64,000 bases of DNA from contig JAEYYB010000036.1 of the NCBI GenBank assembly GCA_023430975.1, positions 62,001 to 126,000 of the forward strand. The letters are read 5' to 3'. Both the position numbers and the translations under genes were made by a program. This stretch comes from Bacillota bacterium. Its GTDB lineage: Bacteria > Bacillota > Clostridia > Acetivibrionales > DSM-2933. This document shows positions 28,101-35,556 of the stretch, in pieces. The notes below the pieces were generated by a model. It was not told the DNA's origin, made no database searches, and worked only from the letters and a program-made list of their open reading frames with translations. How positions within the stretch are numbered: the first letter of the stretch is position 1; the number at the start of each line of letters is the position of its first letter.

Positions 28101-29382
28101 ATAAAATATCAGCAGTCTTTTTGGTTCCAATAAACTTAAGTGAATATAAGCATTCCTGTGGATACTCTTCCAGGTACCCTAACACCGCATTTTCTGTATC
28201 CTGACCGCCAATTTTTCCAAGCACCTTAATTAATGCTTTTTTTGTGGATATATCGTTAGTTCTTTTTAAAATATCAATAACCATATTAATCTTGCTTGTA
28301 GTCTGTATTAATGGAACCACTAAGCATAATCTATTCCATAAATCAAAATCATCACCCATTAAACTTAGCTTGCCGATTAGCTGTTCTCGACATGTAAATG
28401 TCAACATTTCAAATCTTTGCTCACTGCATTTGTTATTCTTAATAAATATGGAAATTAAATCGTCCAGGTTTTCTTCTTTGACGAAAATGCCGCAGTGATG
28501 AAGCATTTCTAAAGAAGCAAAACAAGCTTCTCCATACAATAAGCTGTCAGCCGCAGATATACTGAGAATATCTTTAATAAGCCCTTTTTTTCTACTTTTT
28601 CCTAATACCTTCATAGCCTCGCATCTTAAAAGAGGGTTTTGGCGTTCGTCCTTTAATATGATTTCAAGCTTGTCAAAAGCATTCCGAGAGTCCATTAGCC
28701 TTAATGCTGATTTTTTTACTGCCAGAGAATCGACTTTTAAAGCTAATTCAACTATAGCTTTTGGGTATTCTTCGCATTGAGCCCATGCTTTCGATAAAAA
28801 CTCCAGTGTTTCTTTCAGAATCAAAAGATTTTGTGTTTGGCAAAGTATCGTAAGATATGTATATGCCTGATGAGGAAGAATGGTATAGTTGCTTAAACCC
28901 TGCCTTATTAGCTTTAATGCTGTAATTTGGACTTTATCATTGGCAGCATGGGATATTTTTTCAAAAAACAGCTCCGGATTCAATAATCTTTTAGTATCTA
29001 AATCATATAGTCCTTGAAGAGTTATCTCGTCAATATTACTAAAGTCAATCTCATTTGTTTTAATATAAATTTCCAGTTGTCTCCATTTTATTTCCACAAC
29101 AATGGGAGCTTTCCAGCTTCTCCAGTCGGGAAATCCCTTTTTCTTCTTCCAATTGTAGAGATCATGGAATACTTCAGCATAAAGTAATTGCAAATCTGCA
29201 GAATTGTTAAGATTTATGTGTGTAAGAATCTGGGCCCATTGAGACAGAACTTTGTTATCTGATTCTTTATGAGCATTATTTTTTAGATATTCAAGTGCTG
29301 TCCAAACTTTGGAGATATCATAACTAATAATAAATTCCTGTAATATGTCAATTGGTATTTGCGGATTATACAAATTATTCAT
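25177..29382 (-). CDS. Giant HEAT-repeat protein, function unknown
   Basis: A 1401-residue all-helical protein without signal peptide or membrane segment. HEAT/PBS-lyase-type repeats of about 30-38 residues occur throughout; clear ones are LLDDPDPVVRKKAAEAILD, LIEHPDSKVRSAAYRCLRKI and FLASNNPKLCKYAAEGLKLM near the C-terminus, and CLEHPNMNIKKTSAKALIKI in the middle. The N-terminal 130 residues have a different character (IPIDILQEFI, FHDLYNWKKKKGFPDWRSWK). It is probably a protein-binding scaffold in the cytosol. No operon partner is visible. It is convergent with hgcB and separated from the sirtuin gene by a divergent promoter region. I do not recognise a named family. Confidence 0.82.
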   Translation of the reverse strand: MNNLYNPQIPIDILQEFIISYDISKVWTALEYLKNNAHKESDNKVLSQWAQILTHINLNNSADLQLLYAEVFHDLYNWKKKKGFPDWRSWKAPIVVEIKWRQLEIYIKTNEIDFSNIDEITLQGLYDLDTKRLLNPELFFEKISHAANDKVQITALKLIRQGLSNYTILPHQAYTYLTILCQTQNLLILKETLEFLSKAWAQCEEYPKAIVELALKVDSLAVKKSALRLMDSRNAFDKLEIILKDERQNPLLRCEAMKVLGKSRKKGLIKDILSISAADSLLYGEACFASLEMLHHCGIFVKEENLDDLISIFIKNNKCSEQRFEMLTFTCREQLIGKLSLMGDDFDLWNRLCLVVPLIQTTSKINMVIDILKRTNDISTKKALIKVLGKIGGQDTENAVLGYLEEYPQECLYSLKFIGTKKTADILWYALGVESKKHISLYLLPYRKEALTILWHLSDEGKRNILKATLNPSEIPSGILSDIIPTMSKADLRLLLFKKDDLDLEEILSTLCKYGSTETIAEISDLLLRHVSESAANGYVEYSEDNYHNGQPIVSYNIRKSIIKFGEKLFTMGKLRPVYLLNSKTSREAGEILLSEMIFEIIETHSLLSDELRMLLEVIESLSYYNISLRLRKLIRSKEPQVRKMVIRCLVKQHAIGYSFDLLRLIEEDDIETIRQAVIAMGEFNATWASSYVVRCLEHPNMNIKKTSAKALIKIGDYKAVNSILFWSGYHDNDQFRQILTDALKAVAGSGYLSLVLRELENSTDERKTGLLLKIFDGSINRELVKNLLRNKSKSAQMILDAVVNSQIRLSDGNIIDLINSEDNIYKSYFEKVLSNKEQTSNTVRQVYKIGDKNEIRNFLKNSSMSGPELRFILINYLEEWLDFINDTDEICREFLENFLDTAQKAFTDSHYEILADKISVLLKILESDVLTLNTSEEFFKVLHKTIGMLPMPMAIKIAEDIRKSTILKSKEYGWTYKLIKQCNCILLDSDIYNTISKLDNVPSKAALLKDAYKSEYLGPRNNRNIIDDIINELALNVPSWTDRKFEEINNEIEFKKISFSNETIYNNDYKDHLLNLLDDPDPVVRKKAAEAILDRDETSSGHKQVFSAYLEGKVKLDKKYNPILQKTFSSFSESWYIEQINCQTNDWTVRLLKLVSGIYTYKLTDYISWLQKLCQHADESISNESYKLLESIDPCLLIRDISELPEIKSFKPLFLDENDIDDLYKTYNELHEPISKTSRELNKEANQLPSLITDARSNDSKRVIAALKGLAKYKEKDAVMAVTELIEHPDSKVRSAAYRCLRKIADKKHYLNITCKLLQDTKIDVVKSAIQTLAFSKYEAAIPAIVDFLASNNPKLCKYAAEGLKLMGACTIPYLKKAENKSRPDHQHRYREIIDSILAK

Positions 29383-29549
29383 GCTAAGAATCCTTTCGTA
29401 TTGATTATTGCTTTTATCATACCAGAAATCAATAAAGATAGATATATGCCCAAATAAGCGTTTGTTTTAATATATTCTTGAAATAATACAAATTAGGGAA
29501 TATTATATTTATACAAGACTTTCACATAACTGGGAATGGAGGGATTTGT

Positions 29550-30290
29550 TTGAATAGAGATATACAAACTCTAATTGATTTAATATCATCCTCAAGTAAC
29601 ATTGTTGCTTTTACCGGTGCGGGTGTATCAACCGAGAGCGGCATACCTGATTTCAGGTCATCGGCAGGAATTTTCCAAATGGATGGAGGTGGGTTCCCTC
29701 CGGAAGTCATCTTAAGTAAGACTTTTTTCGATGAATATCCCGATAAGTTTTTTGAATTCTATAAAAAGTTTATGGTATACAGTGATGTAAAGCCCAATCA
29801 GTGTCACATAGCTCTTGCAAAGCTTGAGGAAGCTGGAAAGCTGAAGGCAGTGGTGACACAGAATATAGATAATCTTCATACTACTGCAGGATCAAAAAAT
29901 GTAATTGAACTTCATGGAAATGCTAATAAGAATTATTGCATAAAGTGCAATAAAAAATATGATGCACTGTATGTATTGAATTCCGTAGCTGTTCCCAAAT
30001 GTGATTCATGCGGTGGTGTCGTAAGGCCTGATGTTGTCTTGTATGAGGAGATGCTTGATGAGGAGAAGCTCTATAATGCCAAGTGCCACATAAGAGATGC
30101 AGACATGGTCATTGTTATCGGCACAAGTCTTGTTGTCTATCCTGCTGCAAAGCTTATCAAGTACTTTGAAGGTGACAAGCTTGTGATAATTAATATGGCT
30201 GATACGCCGTTTGATGCAAGTGCTGTTCTTCTAATCAGACAAAAGGCTGGGGAAGTAATGAAACAGGCTATCGAAGGCTTGAAATTATAA
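29550..30290 (+). CDS. cobB: NAD-dependent protein deacylase, sirtuin family
   Basis: A 246-residue sirtuin that removes acyl groups from lysine using NAD+. All signature elements are present: FTGAGVSTESGIPDFR, TQNIDNLH, the catalytic His in ELHGNA, a zinc finger with two CxxC pairs (CIKC and CDSC) and GTSLVVYPAA. The start is TTG at 29550, with GGAGGG six bases upstream. In acetate-forming anaerobes such enzymes often reset acetyl-CoA synthetase, but no synthetase or acetyltransferase gene is adjacent, so the target is unknown. Confidence in family is high. Confidence 0.95.
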   Translation: MNRDIQTLIDLISSSSNIVAFTGAGVSTESGIPDFRSSAGIFQMDGGGFPPEVILSKTFFDEYPDKFFEFYKKFMVYSDVKPNQCHIALAKLEEAGKLKAVVTQNIDNLHTTAGSKNVIELHGNANKNYCIKCNKKYDALYVLNSVAVPKCDSCGGVVRPDVVLYEEMLDEEKLYNAKCHIRDADMVIVIGTSLVVYPAAKLIKYFEGDKLVIINMADTPFDASAVLLIRQKAGEVMKQAIEGLKL

Positions 30291-30428
30291 GAAGAATAGC
30301 TAACGAAGAACTAAGGCATAATAAAAAAGCATGTGAAAAAAGCATATGAAAAAGGCTTTGACACTCACAGATGTATGAAAACCAAGCGAAAATGATTGAA
30401 AGAGTTTTTATAAGGAGAACGATTTGAT

Positions 30429-31892
30429 ATGATAAAAAAGTTTGATTTTGATAAATTCAAAAACCCTTATGGAAAGGCAAAAAGAACTGAGCTTGGTGAG
30501 AATCTGGCGAAGCTTCAGAGATTGGTGAAGAGTAAAAAAGTGCCTGTGCTTGTTATTATTGATGGATGGGAATCATCAGGAAAGGGCTATGTACTCAATG
30601 ATCTTATCAAGGAATTAGATCCAAGATCCTACAAGGTTAGTGTATTTGATAAGCCTAAAGATGAGGAGAAAGAAAGGTCATTTCTCTGGAGATTTTGGAA
30701 TAAGATTCCCAGGAAAGGTGATATAGCTATTTTTGACCGAAGCTTTTATTATAAGGTCATGAGCCAATTGAATATAGACCCGGATGAGCTCAAAAGAGAT
30801 ATAAAAGACATAAGTTCAATAGAAAAGCAATTAATTGATGATGGCACAATAATAATCAAATACTTTTTGCACATCAAGGAAAAGACTCAGAAAGACAGGA
30901 TTAATGAATTAAGAGAACACAAATACAGCGAGTTTATGGTGACACACAGGGATATAGAGCAAAATGAGTATTATGAGGATTTTTGCAATCATTTTGATAA
31001 TATATTAAAGCTTTCCAGTTTTAAATATAGCCGGTGGAACATAATTTCGGGAGAGAACCTAAAAGCTGCATCAAAAGCCATATTGGGCACTACTATTGAT
31101 TTGATCCAGGATGGATTGGAAAGACTTGAAGCAAAAGGTGATAATTGTCGCGACTATATAAGGAAATATGAAGCAAAAGCCAGGCCTCTTAATAACGTTG
31201 ATTTAAGCCTTACAATTAAGCAGGATTATTACGAAAGTAAATTAAAAAAGCTGCAGAAGGAGGCACAAAAGGTCGCGTATAAGCTATATACAAAAGGTAT
31301 ACCCGGCATTATTGTTTTTGAAGGTATGGATGCAAGCGGTAAGGGTGGTGCAATTCAAAGGCTTACGGGACACATGGATCCCAGAGGGTATTATGTTATA
31401 CCTACTTCAGCACCTGATGAAACAGAGAGGCAATATCACTATCTCTGGAGGTTTTACAGGGATTTTCCTGCCAAAGGCAACATTGCAATATTCGATAGAA
31501 GCTGGTATGGAAGAGTGCTGGTTGAAAGGGTTGAAGGATTTGCAGATGTTTGCGAATGGGATAGGGCTTATGAAGAAATTAATCATATGGAAAAGCATTT
31601 GCACAATTTTGGAACATTTATTATAAAGTTTTTAATTTATATAGACAAGGATGAGCAGCTTAGACGTTTTAAGGATAGGGAGAGTAAATCGGATAAAGCA
31701 TACAAAATTACATCTGAAGACTGGCGTAACAGGGAAAAATGGGATTCATATATAGAGGCTATGAATGAAATGCTGGTGCGGACCGATACTGAATACGCAC
31801 CGTGGATTATAGTAGAAGGACAGGATAAGAAGTATGCCCGTATAAAAGTGCTGCAGGAGTTTATAAAGCAGGCCAAGAGATACCTGGATTAA
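30429..31892 (+). CDS. pap: Polyphosphate:AMP phosphotransferase (two PPK2 domains)
   Basis: A 487-residue protein made of two PPK2-type P-loop domains, the arrangement of class II polyphosphate:AMP phosphotransferases that turn AMP into ADP with polyphosphate. The N-terminal domain has DGWESSGKG and the C-terminal one EGMDASGKGG, each followed by a WRFW/YLWRFY segment and IAIFDRSxY. In known enzymes only the second half keeps full catalytic residues, and here too the second copy is closer to consensus (HMDPRGYYV, SWYGRVLVERVEGF). GGAGAACG lies upstream of the ATG. No ppk1 or exopolyphosphatase lies nearby. Confidence 0.92.
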   Translation: MIKKFDFDKFKNPYGKAKRTELGENLAKLQRLVKSKKVPVLVIIDGWESSGKGYVLNDLIKELDPRSYKVSVFDKPKDEEKERSFLWRFWNKIPRKGDIAIFDRSFYYKVMSQLNIDPDELKRDIKDISSIEKQLIDDGTIIIKYFLHIKEKTQKDRINELREHKYSEFMVTHRDIEQNEYYEDFCNHFDNILKLSSFKYSRWNIISGENLKAASKAILGTTIDLIQDGLERLEAKGDNCRDYIRKYEAKARPLNNVDLSLTIKQDYYESKLKKLQKEAQKVAYKLYTKGIPGIIVFEGMDASGKGGAIQRLTGHMDPRGYYVIPTSAPDETERQYHYLWRFYRDFPAKGNIAIFDRSWYGRVLVERVEGFADVCEWDRAYEEINHMEKHLHNFGTFIIKFLIYIDKDEQLRRFKDRESKSDKAYKITSEDWRNREKWDSYIEAMNEMLVRTDTEYAPWIIVEGQDKKYARIKVLQEFIKQAKRYLD

Positions 31893-31989
31893 AGATTGAT
31901 CACTTTTACTCCAGAATGTTAATTTTGTATAATCGCTGTGCTTTTCAATGCTGATACTTAGTCATACCTTGGCACCGAGTGACAGAGGT

Positions 31990-32140
31990 TTTTTCGGTTT
32001 GAGAATACATTGCCAGTCTCGCATAAGACAGTGCGATTTTATTCATGGACATTAGAGATATTGGTGCACCGCAGCCATCAATGCCTGTTGGAATTGAGTT
32101 TGCATCTTCATCAGAAAATAGGGCAACTGTTTTTATAATA
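31990..32140 (-). pseudogene. Remnant of an L-asparaginase II family gene
   Basis: On the reverse strand a frame of about 50 codons reads PTGIDGCGAPI followed by LSYARLAM. This is the highly characteristic C-terminal signature of the asparaginase II family. Nothing before or after fits the family and there is no start codon, so this is a decayed fragment. It explains most of the 370-base gap between the phosphotransferase and dapB genes. Confidence 0.6.
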
Positions 32141-32199
32141 CATTTTTCACCTCAGTATAACCGATTATTTACGCTAAAATACATTTGCTGTATCTATAA

Positions 32200-32234
32200 C
32201 AACAAAAGCTGCTGATTAATTTTCAGCAGCTTCT
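32200..32234 (-). terminator. Terminator of dapB
   Basis: AAGCTGCTGA at 32206-32215 and TCAGCAGCTT at 32223-32232 form a perfect stem; on the reverse strand it is followed by TTTTGTT. Confidence 0.8.
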
Positions 32235-32264
32235 AAAAGTTTATACTCCCACCAATAATTTTCA

Positions 32265-33131
32265 CTAGAGGATTTGCAATTCTTTTTTATTTAGGAGTAT
32301 TGTATAGCGTTCTTTAAAGGAGCTGTTTTCATTTTCAAGATAGTCTCCCAATACTTTTTTAAGATTAAGTACATCGCTCATTTCAAAGTATCCGACTTTT
32401 CCTTTAGCGAATCTGATTGCTCGCAGTGCACCAAGGGCAAAGGCTTTCCTGGAGAAAGATTCATGAGAAATTTCTATCTTATCGTCTTCACCGATTATCA
32501 TTACTTCATGCTTTCCAACAACTCCTCCGGCTCTTACTGCTGTGATTGGTATTTCTATATTTTCGCTTGGACTTCCCGAAGCCTTAATGCCCTTTTCTAT
32601 TTCAACGGCAATTTTTTTTGCAGTACCCGATGGGGAATCTTTTTTGTGTTTATGGTGGATTTCCGTAATTTGGAAGTCGTAGTTATTTAATATGTTGGAT
32701 GCTAAATTTGCAAGAAGCATAAGTACGTTAACTCCCAAGGTGATGTTTGGAGCATAAACAATAGCATTTCTATGTTTTGTAGCAAGAACAAGGAGCCTTT
32801 TTAATCCGGTTTTTGAAAAACCGGTTGTGCCGATTACGATGTTTACTTTCATTCTAGAAAATACCTTAGCATTCTTCAGTACTGCTTCCGGGCTTGAAAA
32901 GTCAACAACTACATCGGGTCTGGTTCTAAAAATGACTTGTTCCAGATTGTTTGAGCTCTCTATGATAATCCCTGTGCTGCTGCCGCCTGTCACTTCGCCT
33001 AGATCCTTACCCTTTTTATCGCTGTTTGGGCTGCAAATTGCTGAGACAAGCTTTATATCTTGTTGTTCCATTAAAACCTTGGCTATTTCTTTACCGGTTT
33101 TTCCAAGTCCTGATATGCAAACTCTAATCAT
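32265..33131 (-). CDS. dapB: 4-hydroxy-tetrahydrodipicolinate reductase
   Basis: A 288-residue NAD(P)H-dependent enzyme of lysine and meso-diaminopimelate synthesis, supplying peptidoglycan and spore dipicolinate precursors. Seen are the dinucleotide-binding start VCISGLGKTGKEIA, VVDFSSPEA, the GTTGFS loop, and the catalytic region EIHHKHKKDSPSGTA. The enzyme is about 20 residues longer than usual, with a charged C-terminal extension. It lies behind a c-di-AMP riboswitch and its terminator, so its transcription should fall or rise with c-di-AMP, linking wall synthesis to osmotic state. No other lysine genes are adjacent. Confidence 0.92.
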   Translation of the reverse strand: MIRVCISGLGKTGKEIAKVLMEQQDIKLVSAICSPNSDKKGKDLGEVTGGSSTGIIIESSNNLEQVIFRTRPDVVVDFSSPEAVLKNAKVFSRMKVNIVIGTTGFSKTGLKRLLVLATKHRNAIVYAPNITLGVNVLMLLANLASNILNNYDFQITEIHHKHKKDSPSGTAKKIAVEIEKGIKASGSPSENIEIPITAVRAGGVVGKHEVMIIGEDDKIEISHESFSRKAFALGALRAIRFAKGKVGYFEMSDVLNLKKVLGDYLENENSSFKERYTILLNKKELQIL

Positions 33132-33200
33132 AATTGATACCTCCGTTATAATTTTTAAACTGATTCAAAAGCGAATAAGCTACATAAGTAAAAGAATGTT

Positions 33201-33236
33201 GAAATAAAAAACGCTACGGAGAAGTATCCATAGCGT
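33201..33236 (-). terminator. Riboswitch-controlled terminator upstream of dapB
   Basis: On the reverse strand CGCTATGGATA and TCCGTAGCG pair around CTTC and run into TTTTTTATTTC. It lies between the aptamer and dapB (about 70 bases before the start), as expected for the expression platform. Confidence 0.85.
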
Positions 33237-33397
33237 ATGCTAAAATTTGGTTTACCAAATACAGGGCACGATTAAAGCATATCAATCACCTTCTCTTCCA
33301 ACGCTTACGAGATTAGCTGACGGATTCGGGTCGAAAGAGCTTAACCCTACCGGACATGCCGGACTCACCCCATAAATTGGTTCTCCCGCTCCATTTT
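33237..33397 (-). promoter_or_regulatory. c-di-AMP (ydaO-yuaA) riboswitch
   Basis: Read on the reverse strand from 33393, the aptamer contains the conserved blocks GGAGCGGGAGAACCAA, ATGGGGTGAGTCC, GGTAGGG, CGACCCGAATCCGTCAGCTA and CTCGTAAGCG. These are the invariant parts of the ydaO motif, which binds two c-di-AMP molecules and usually turns genes off. The segment just after (33241-33256) contains ATTTGGTAAACCAAAT, a palindrome that may belong to the platform. A divergent copy of repeat A abuts the 5' side, where the closing stem should start, so the P1 stem may be short. Confidence 0.88.
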
Positions 33398-33400
33398 TAT

Positions 33401-33478
33401 ATTAAAAGTGCTATTAATCTTGTGTTTGGGTTAAAGCTATTTGCATAAAACCACTGCAAAAGATTAATCACTTTTAAA
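33401..33478. repeat. Repeat family A, divergent copy
   Basis: ATTAAAAGTGCTATTAATCT at the left and AGATTAATCACTTTTAA at the right match the family's terminal repeats, but the centre is changed and shorter. It lies where the promoter and 5' end of the c-di-AMP riboswitch transcript should be. Confidence 0.65.
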
Positions 33479-33637
33479 CTGGATTCAGCGAAGTTAATTA
33501 TTTATTTGTCTACTATATTATATAAAAAGGATGTAAAACTTATACGCAAAAATGCTAATATAAGCTCCCCACCCTAGAAGCCTGTTCTCTTGAAATGGCA
33601 TTTTAGCCATCCAACCGTGTAATCAATAAAAAAATTC

Positions 33638-34258
33638 TTATTTGCTATACTTTTTGAATAAATCATCCAATGCTTCGCGAAGCAAAAAGGCTTCGGTTTT
33701 TTCTGTTTCTTTAGATAATTCGGAAAGCCGGTCAACTTGTGTCTTTGTAAAATAACTGGATTTTAATACCATACTTTCAGCTTCGGAAAGGCAAACCTTA
33801 TTCTTGCCTAGTTTTTTTGCTCTGAACATGGCACTGTCTGCAACCCTGAACAGCTCAACTACATTTTTTGAATCTCTTGGATAACTTGCAATTCCACAGC
33901 TAACAGTTATATAAACATTCTCAGTTTTGTTTTTATCATTAAGAGTAAATGTGTTATCAGAAAGGTATCGCCGTATTTCTTCCATTTCCATAAAACTTCT
34001 TTCAGAACCTTTTTTTACAAGAAGTATGTTTAACTCATCGCCGTGGCGTGTTATCAGGTCAATGTTTGATAGGTTCTGCCTGAACACCGATAGCAGTTTC
34101 TTTATTACTTCATCGCCAATTGGGTAGCCATATATTTTGTTGATATTTTCAAAGTTATCTACATCTGCTACGGCAATGCTAAAAGGGCCATCTCCATTGG
34201 TTATCAATTCTTCAACTTTTGATATAAATTCTTCTTTTGTAACTAAGACGTTTTCCAT
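33638..34258 (-). CDS. Degenerate GGDEF domain fused to a ribbon-helix-helix-like tail
   Basis: A 206-residue cytosolic protein. The first 160 residues are a GGDEF domain (FSIAVADVDNFENINKIYG, VSCGIASYPRDS, ADSAMFRAKKLGKNKV), but the active loop reads TRHGDELNI in place of RxGGDEF, so diguanylate cyclase activity is doubtful. The last 40 residues (TKTQVDRLSELSKETEKTEAF, then LLREALDDLFKKY) closely resemble the ribbon-helix-helix fold of CopG/Arc-type DNA-binding proteins. This would make it a nucleotide-sensing, dimeric DNA-binding protein; that function is inference. GGGAGAT precedes the ATG. It is a single gene. Confidence 0.78.
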   Translation of the reverse strand: MENVLVTKEEFISKVEELITNGDGPFSIAVADVDNFENINKIYGYPIGDEVIKKLLSVFRQNLSNIDLITRHGDELNILLVKKGSERSFMEMEEIRRYLSDNTFTLNDKNKTENVYITVSCGIASYPRDSKNVVELFRVADSAMFRAKKLGKNKVCLSEAESMVLKSSYFTKTQVDRLSELSKETEKTEAFLLREALDDLFKKYSK

Positions 34259-34452
34259 TTACAATATCTCCCGTATATACTAGTGTATCAAATTTATATA
34301 TATATGTCAATGTAATGTTTGTTGTTATATATTATACATCATACATTAACCCGAATATTTATTAATGATTTTTATAATACTAAAATGAAAAGGCAAAAAT
34401 TAAACTACTAAAAGAATAACCTATACTTTTTGAAAAAAATTTTTTAGAATTA

Positions 34453-34481
34453 TTGTAGTTTCCGAAATATGTTGTTATAAT
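34453..34481 (+). promoter_or_regulatory. Promoter of the malate dehydrogenase gene
   Basis: TTGTAG at 34453-34458 and TATAAT at 34476-34481 are 17 bases apart, about 46 bases before the start codon. AAAGTAGGA is the ribosome site. Confidence 0.7.
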
Positions 34482-34526
34482 GAATAAAATTACTGTGAAA
34501 TAAAAATAGAGAAAGTAGGATTAAAA

Positions 34527-35477
34527 ATGGGAAAGAACAGATCAAAAGTAGCAATTATTGGTGCCGGCTTTGTAGGTGCATCAGCAGCATTCGCATTATC
34601 GCTTAATCAAATGGTCAGTGAATTGGTTCTGATTGACGTGGCTAAAGATAAGGCTGCAGGCGAAGCTATGGATATTAATCATGGCCTCTCATTCTTAGGA
34701 CAGATGAAGGTCTATGACGGAGATTATTCCGACTGTGCAGACTGTGATGTAATAGTTATTACAGCAGGAGCAAATCGTAAGCCAGGTGAAACACGTATTG
34801 ACCTCGCTAAGAAAAATGTAGCAATCGCAAAGGAAATAACAAGCAACATCATGAAGTACTATACCCGTGGAGTTATCCTTGTGGTAGCAAACCCTGTAGA
34901 TATTCTGACTTACAAGATACAAAACTGGTCAGGATTGCCAGCAGGAAAAGTATTGGGAACAGGTACTGTTCTTGATAGTTCAAGATTTAGATATTTGCTG
35001 AGCGAAAAGCTGGATGTGGATGTTAGAAATGTTCATGGATATATTATTGGTGAACACGGTGATTCACAGCTGCCTCTTTGGAGTGCAACTCATATCGCAG
35101 GAAAGAACATCAACGAGTATTTCGCTGATCCGAAATATGGCATAAATGAGGCTGATAAGGAAATTATTTTGAAGGATGTTAAAACAGCCGGTGCTGAAAT
35201 TATCAAGAGAAAAGGTGCTACATACTATGCCATCGCTGTTACCATAAACACTATTCTCGAATCATTGCTTAAAGATCAGAACACAATAAGAACAGTAAGC
35301 TCAGTTATTAATGGCAATTATGGTATAGAAGGCGTTGCACTGAGTCTCCCATCAATAGTTGACTCAAATGGAGTTAAGAGTATTGTAGATTTGAAATTGG
35401 CTGATGATGAACTTGAAGCATTAAAATATTCAGCTGAACAGTTGAAGATTGTTTTAAATGAAGTAAAAGATCTTTAA
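34527..35477 (+). CDS. mdh: LDH-type malate dehydrogenase (annotators may call it L-lactate dehydrogenase)
   Basis: A 316-residue NAD-dependent 2-hydroxyacid dehydrogenase of the LDH/MDH superfamily. The dinucleotide fold (VAIIGAGFVGASAA), catalytic Arg in GETRIDL and active His in GEHGDSQ are intact. The residue that decides the substrate, position 102 in LDH numbering, is Arg here (GANRKPGETR, Arg84) where lactate dehydrogenases have Gln. Gln to Arg at this site is the classical switch from lactate to malate. The next gene is malic enzyme, matching the C. thermocellum mdh-malic enzyme pair. The product should reduce oxaloacetate to malate. Enzyme assay would settle it. Confidence 0.85.
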   Translation: MGKNRSKVAIIGAGFVGASAAFALSLNQMVSELVLIDVAKDKAAGEAMDINHGLSFLGQMKVYDGDYSDCADCDVIVITAGANRKPGETRIDLAKKNVAIAKEITSNIMKYYTRGVILVVANPVDILTYKIQNWSGLPAGKVLGTGTVLDSSRFRYLLSEKLDVDVRNVHGYIIGEHGDSQLPLWSATHIAGKNINEYFADPKYGINEADKEIILKDVKTAGAEIIKRKGATYYAIAVTINTILESLLKDQNTIRTVSSVINGNYGIEGVALSLPSIVDSNGVKSIVDLKLADDELEALKYSAEQLKIVLNEVKDL

Positions 35478-35556
35478 TGGATATATAAATGTGTTATAAT
35501 GTTATAGTCTAATTAAAGTCTAGTACAATCAACATATTTGTAAGGAGAGGAATTAA

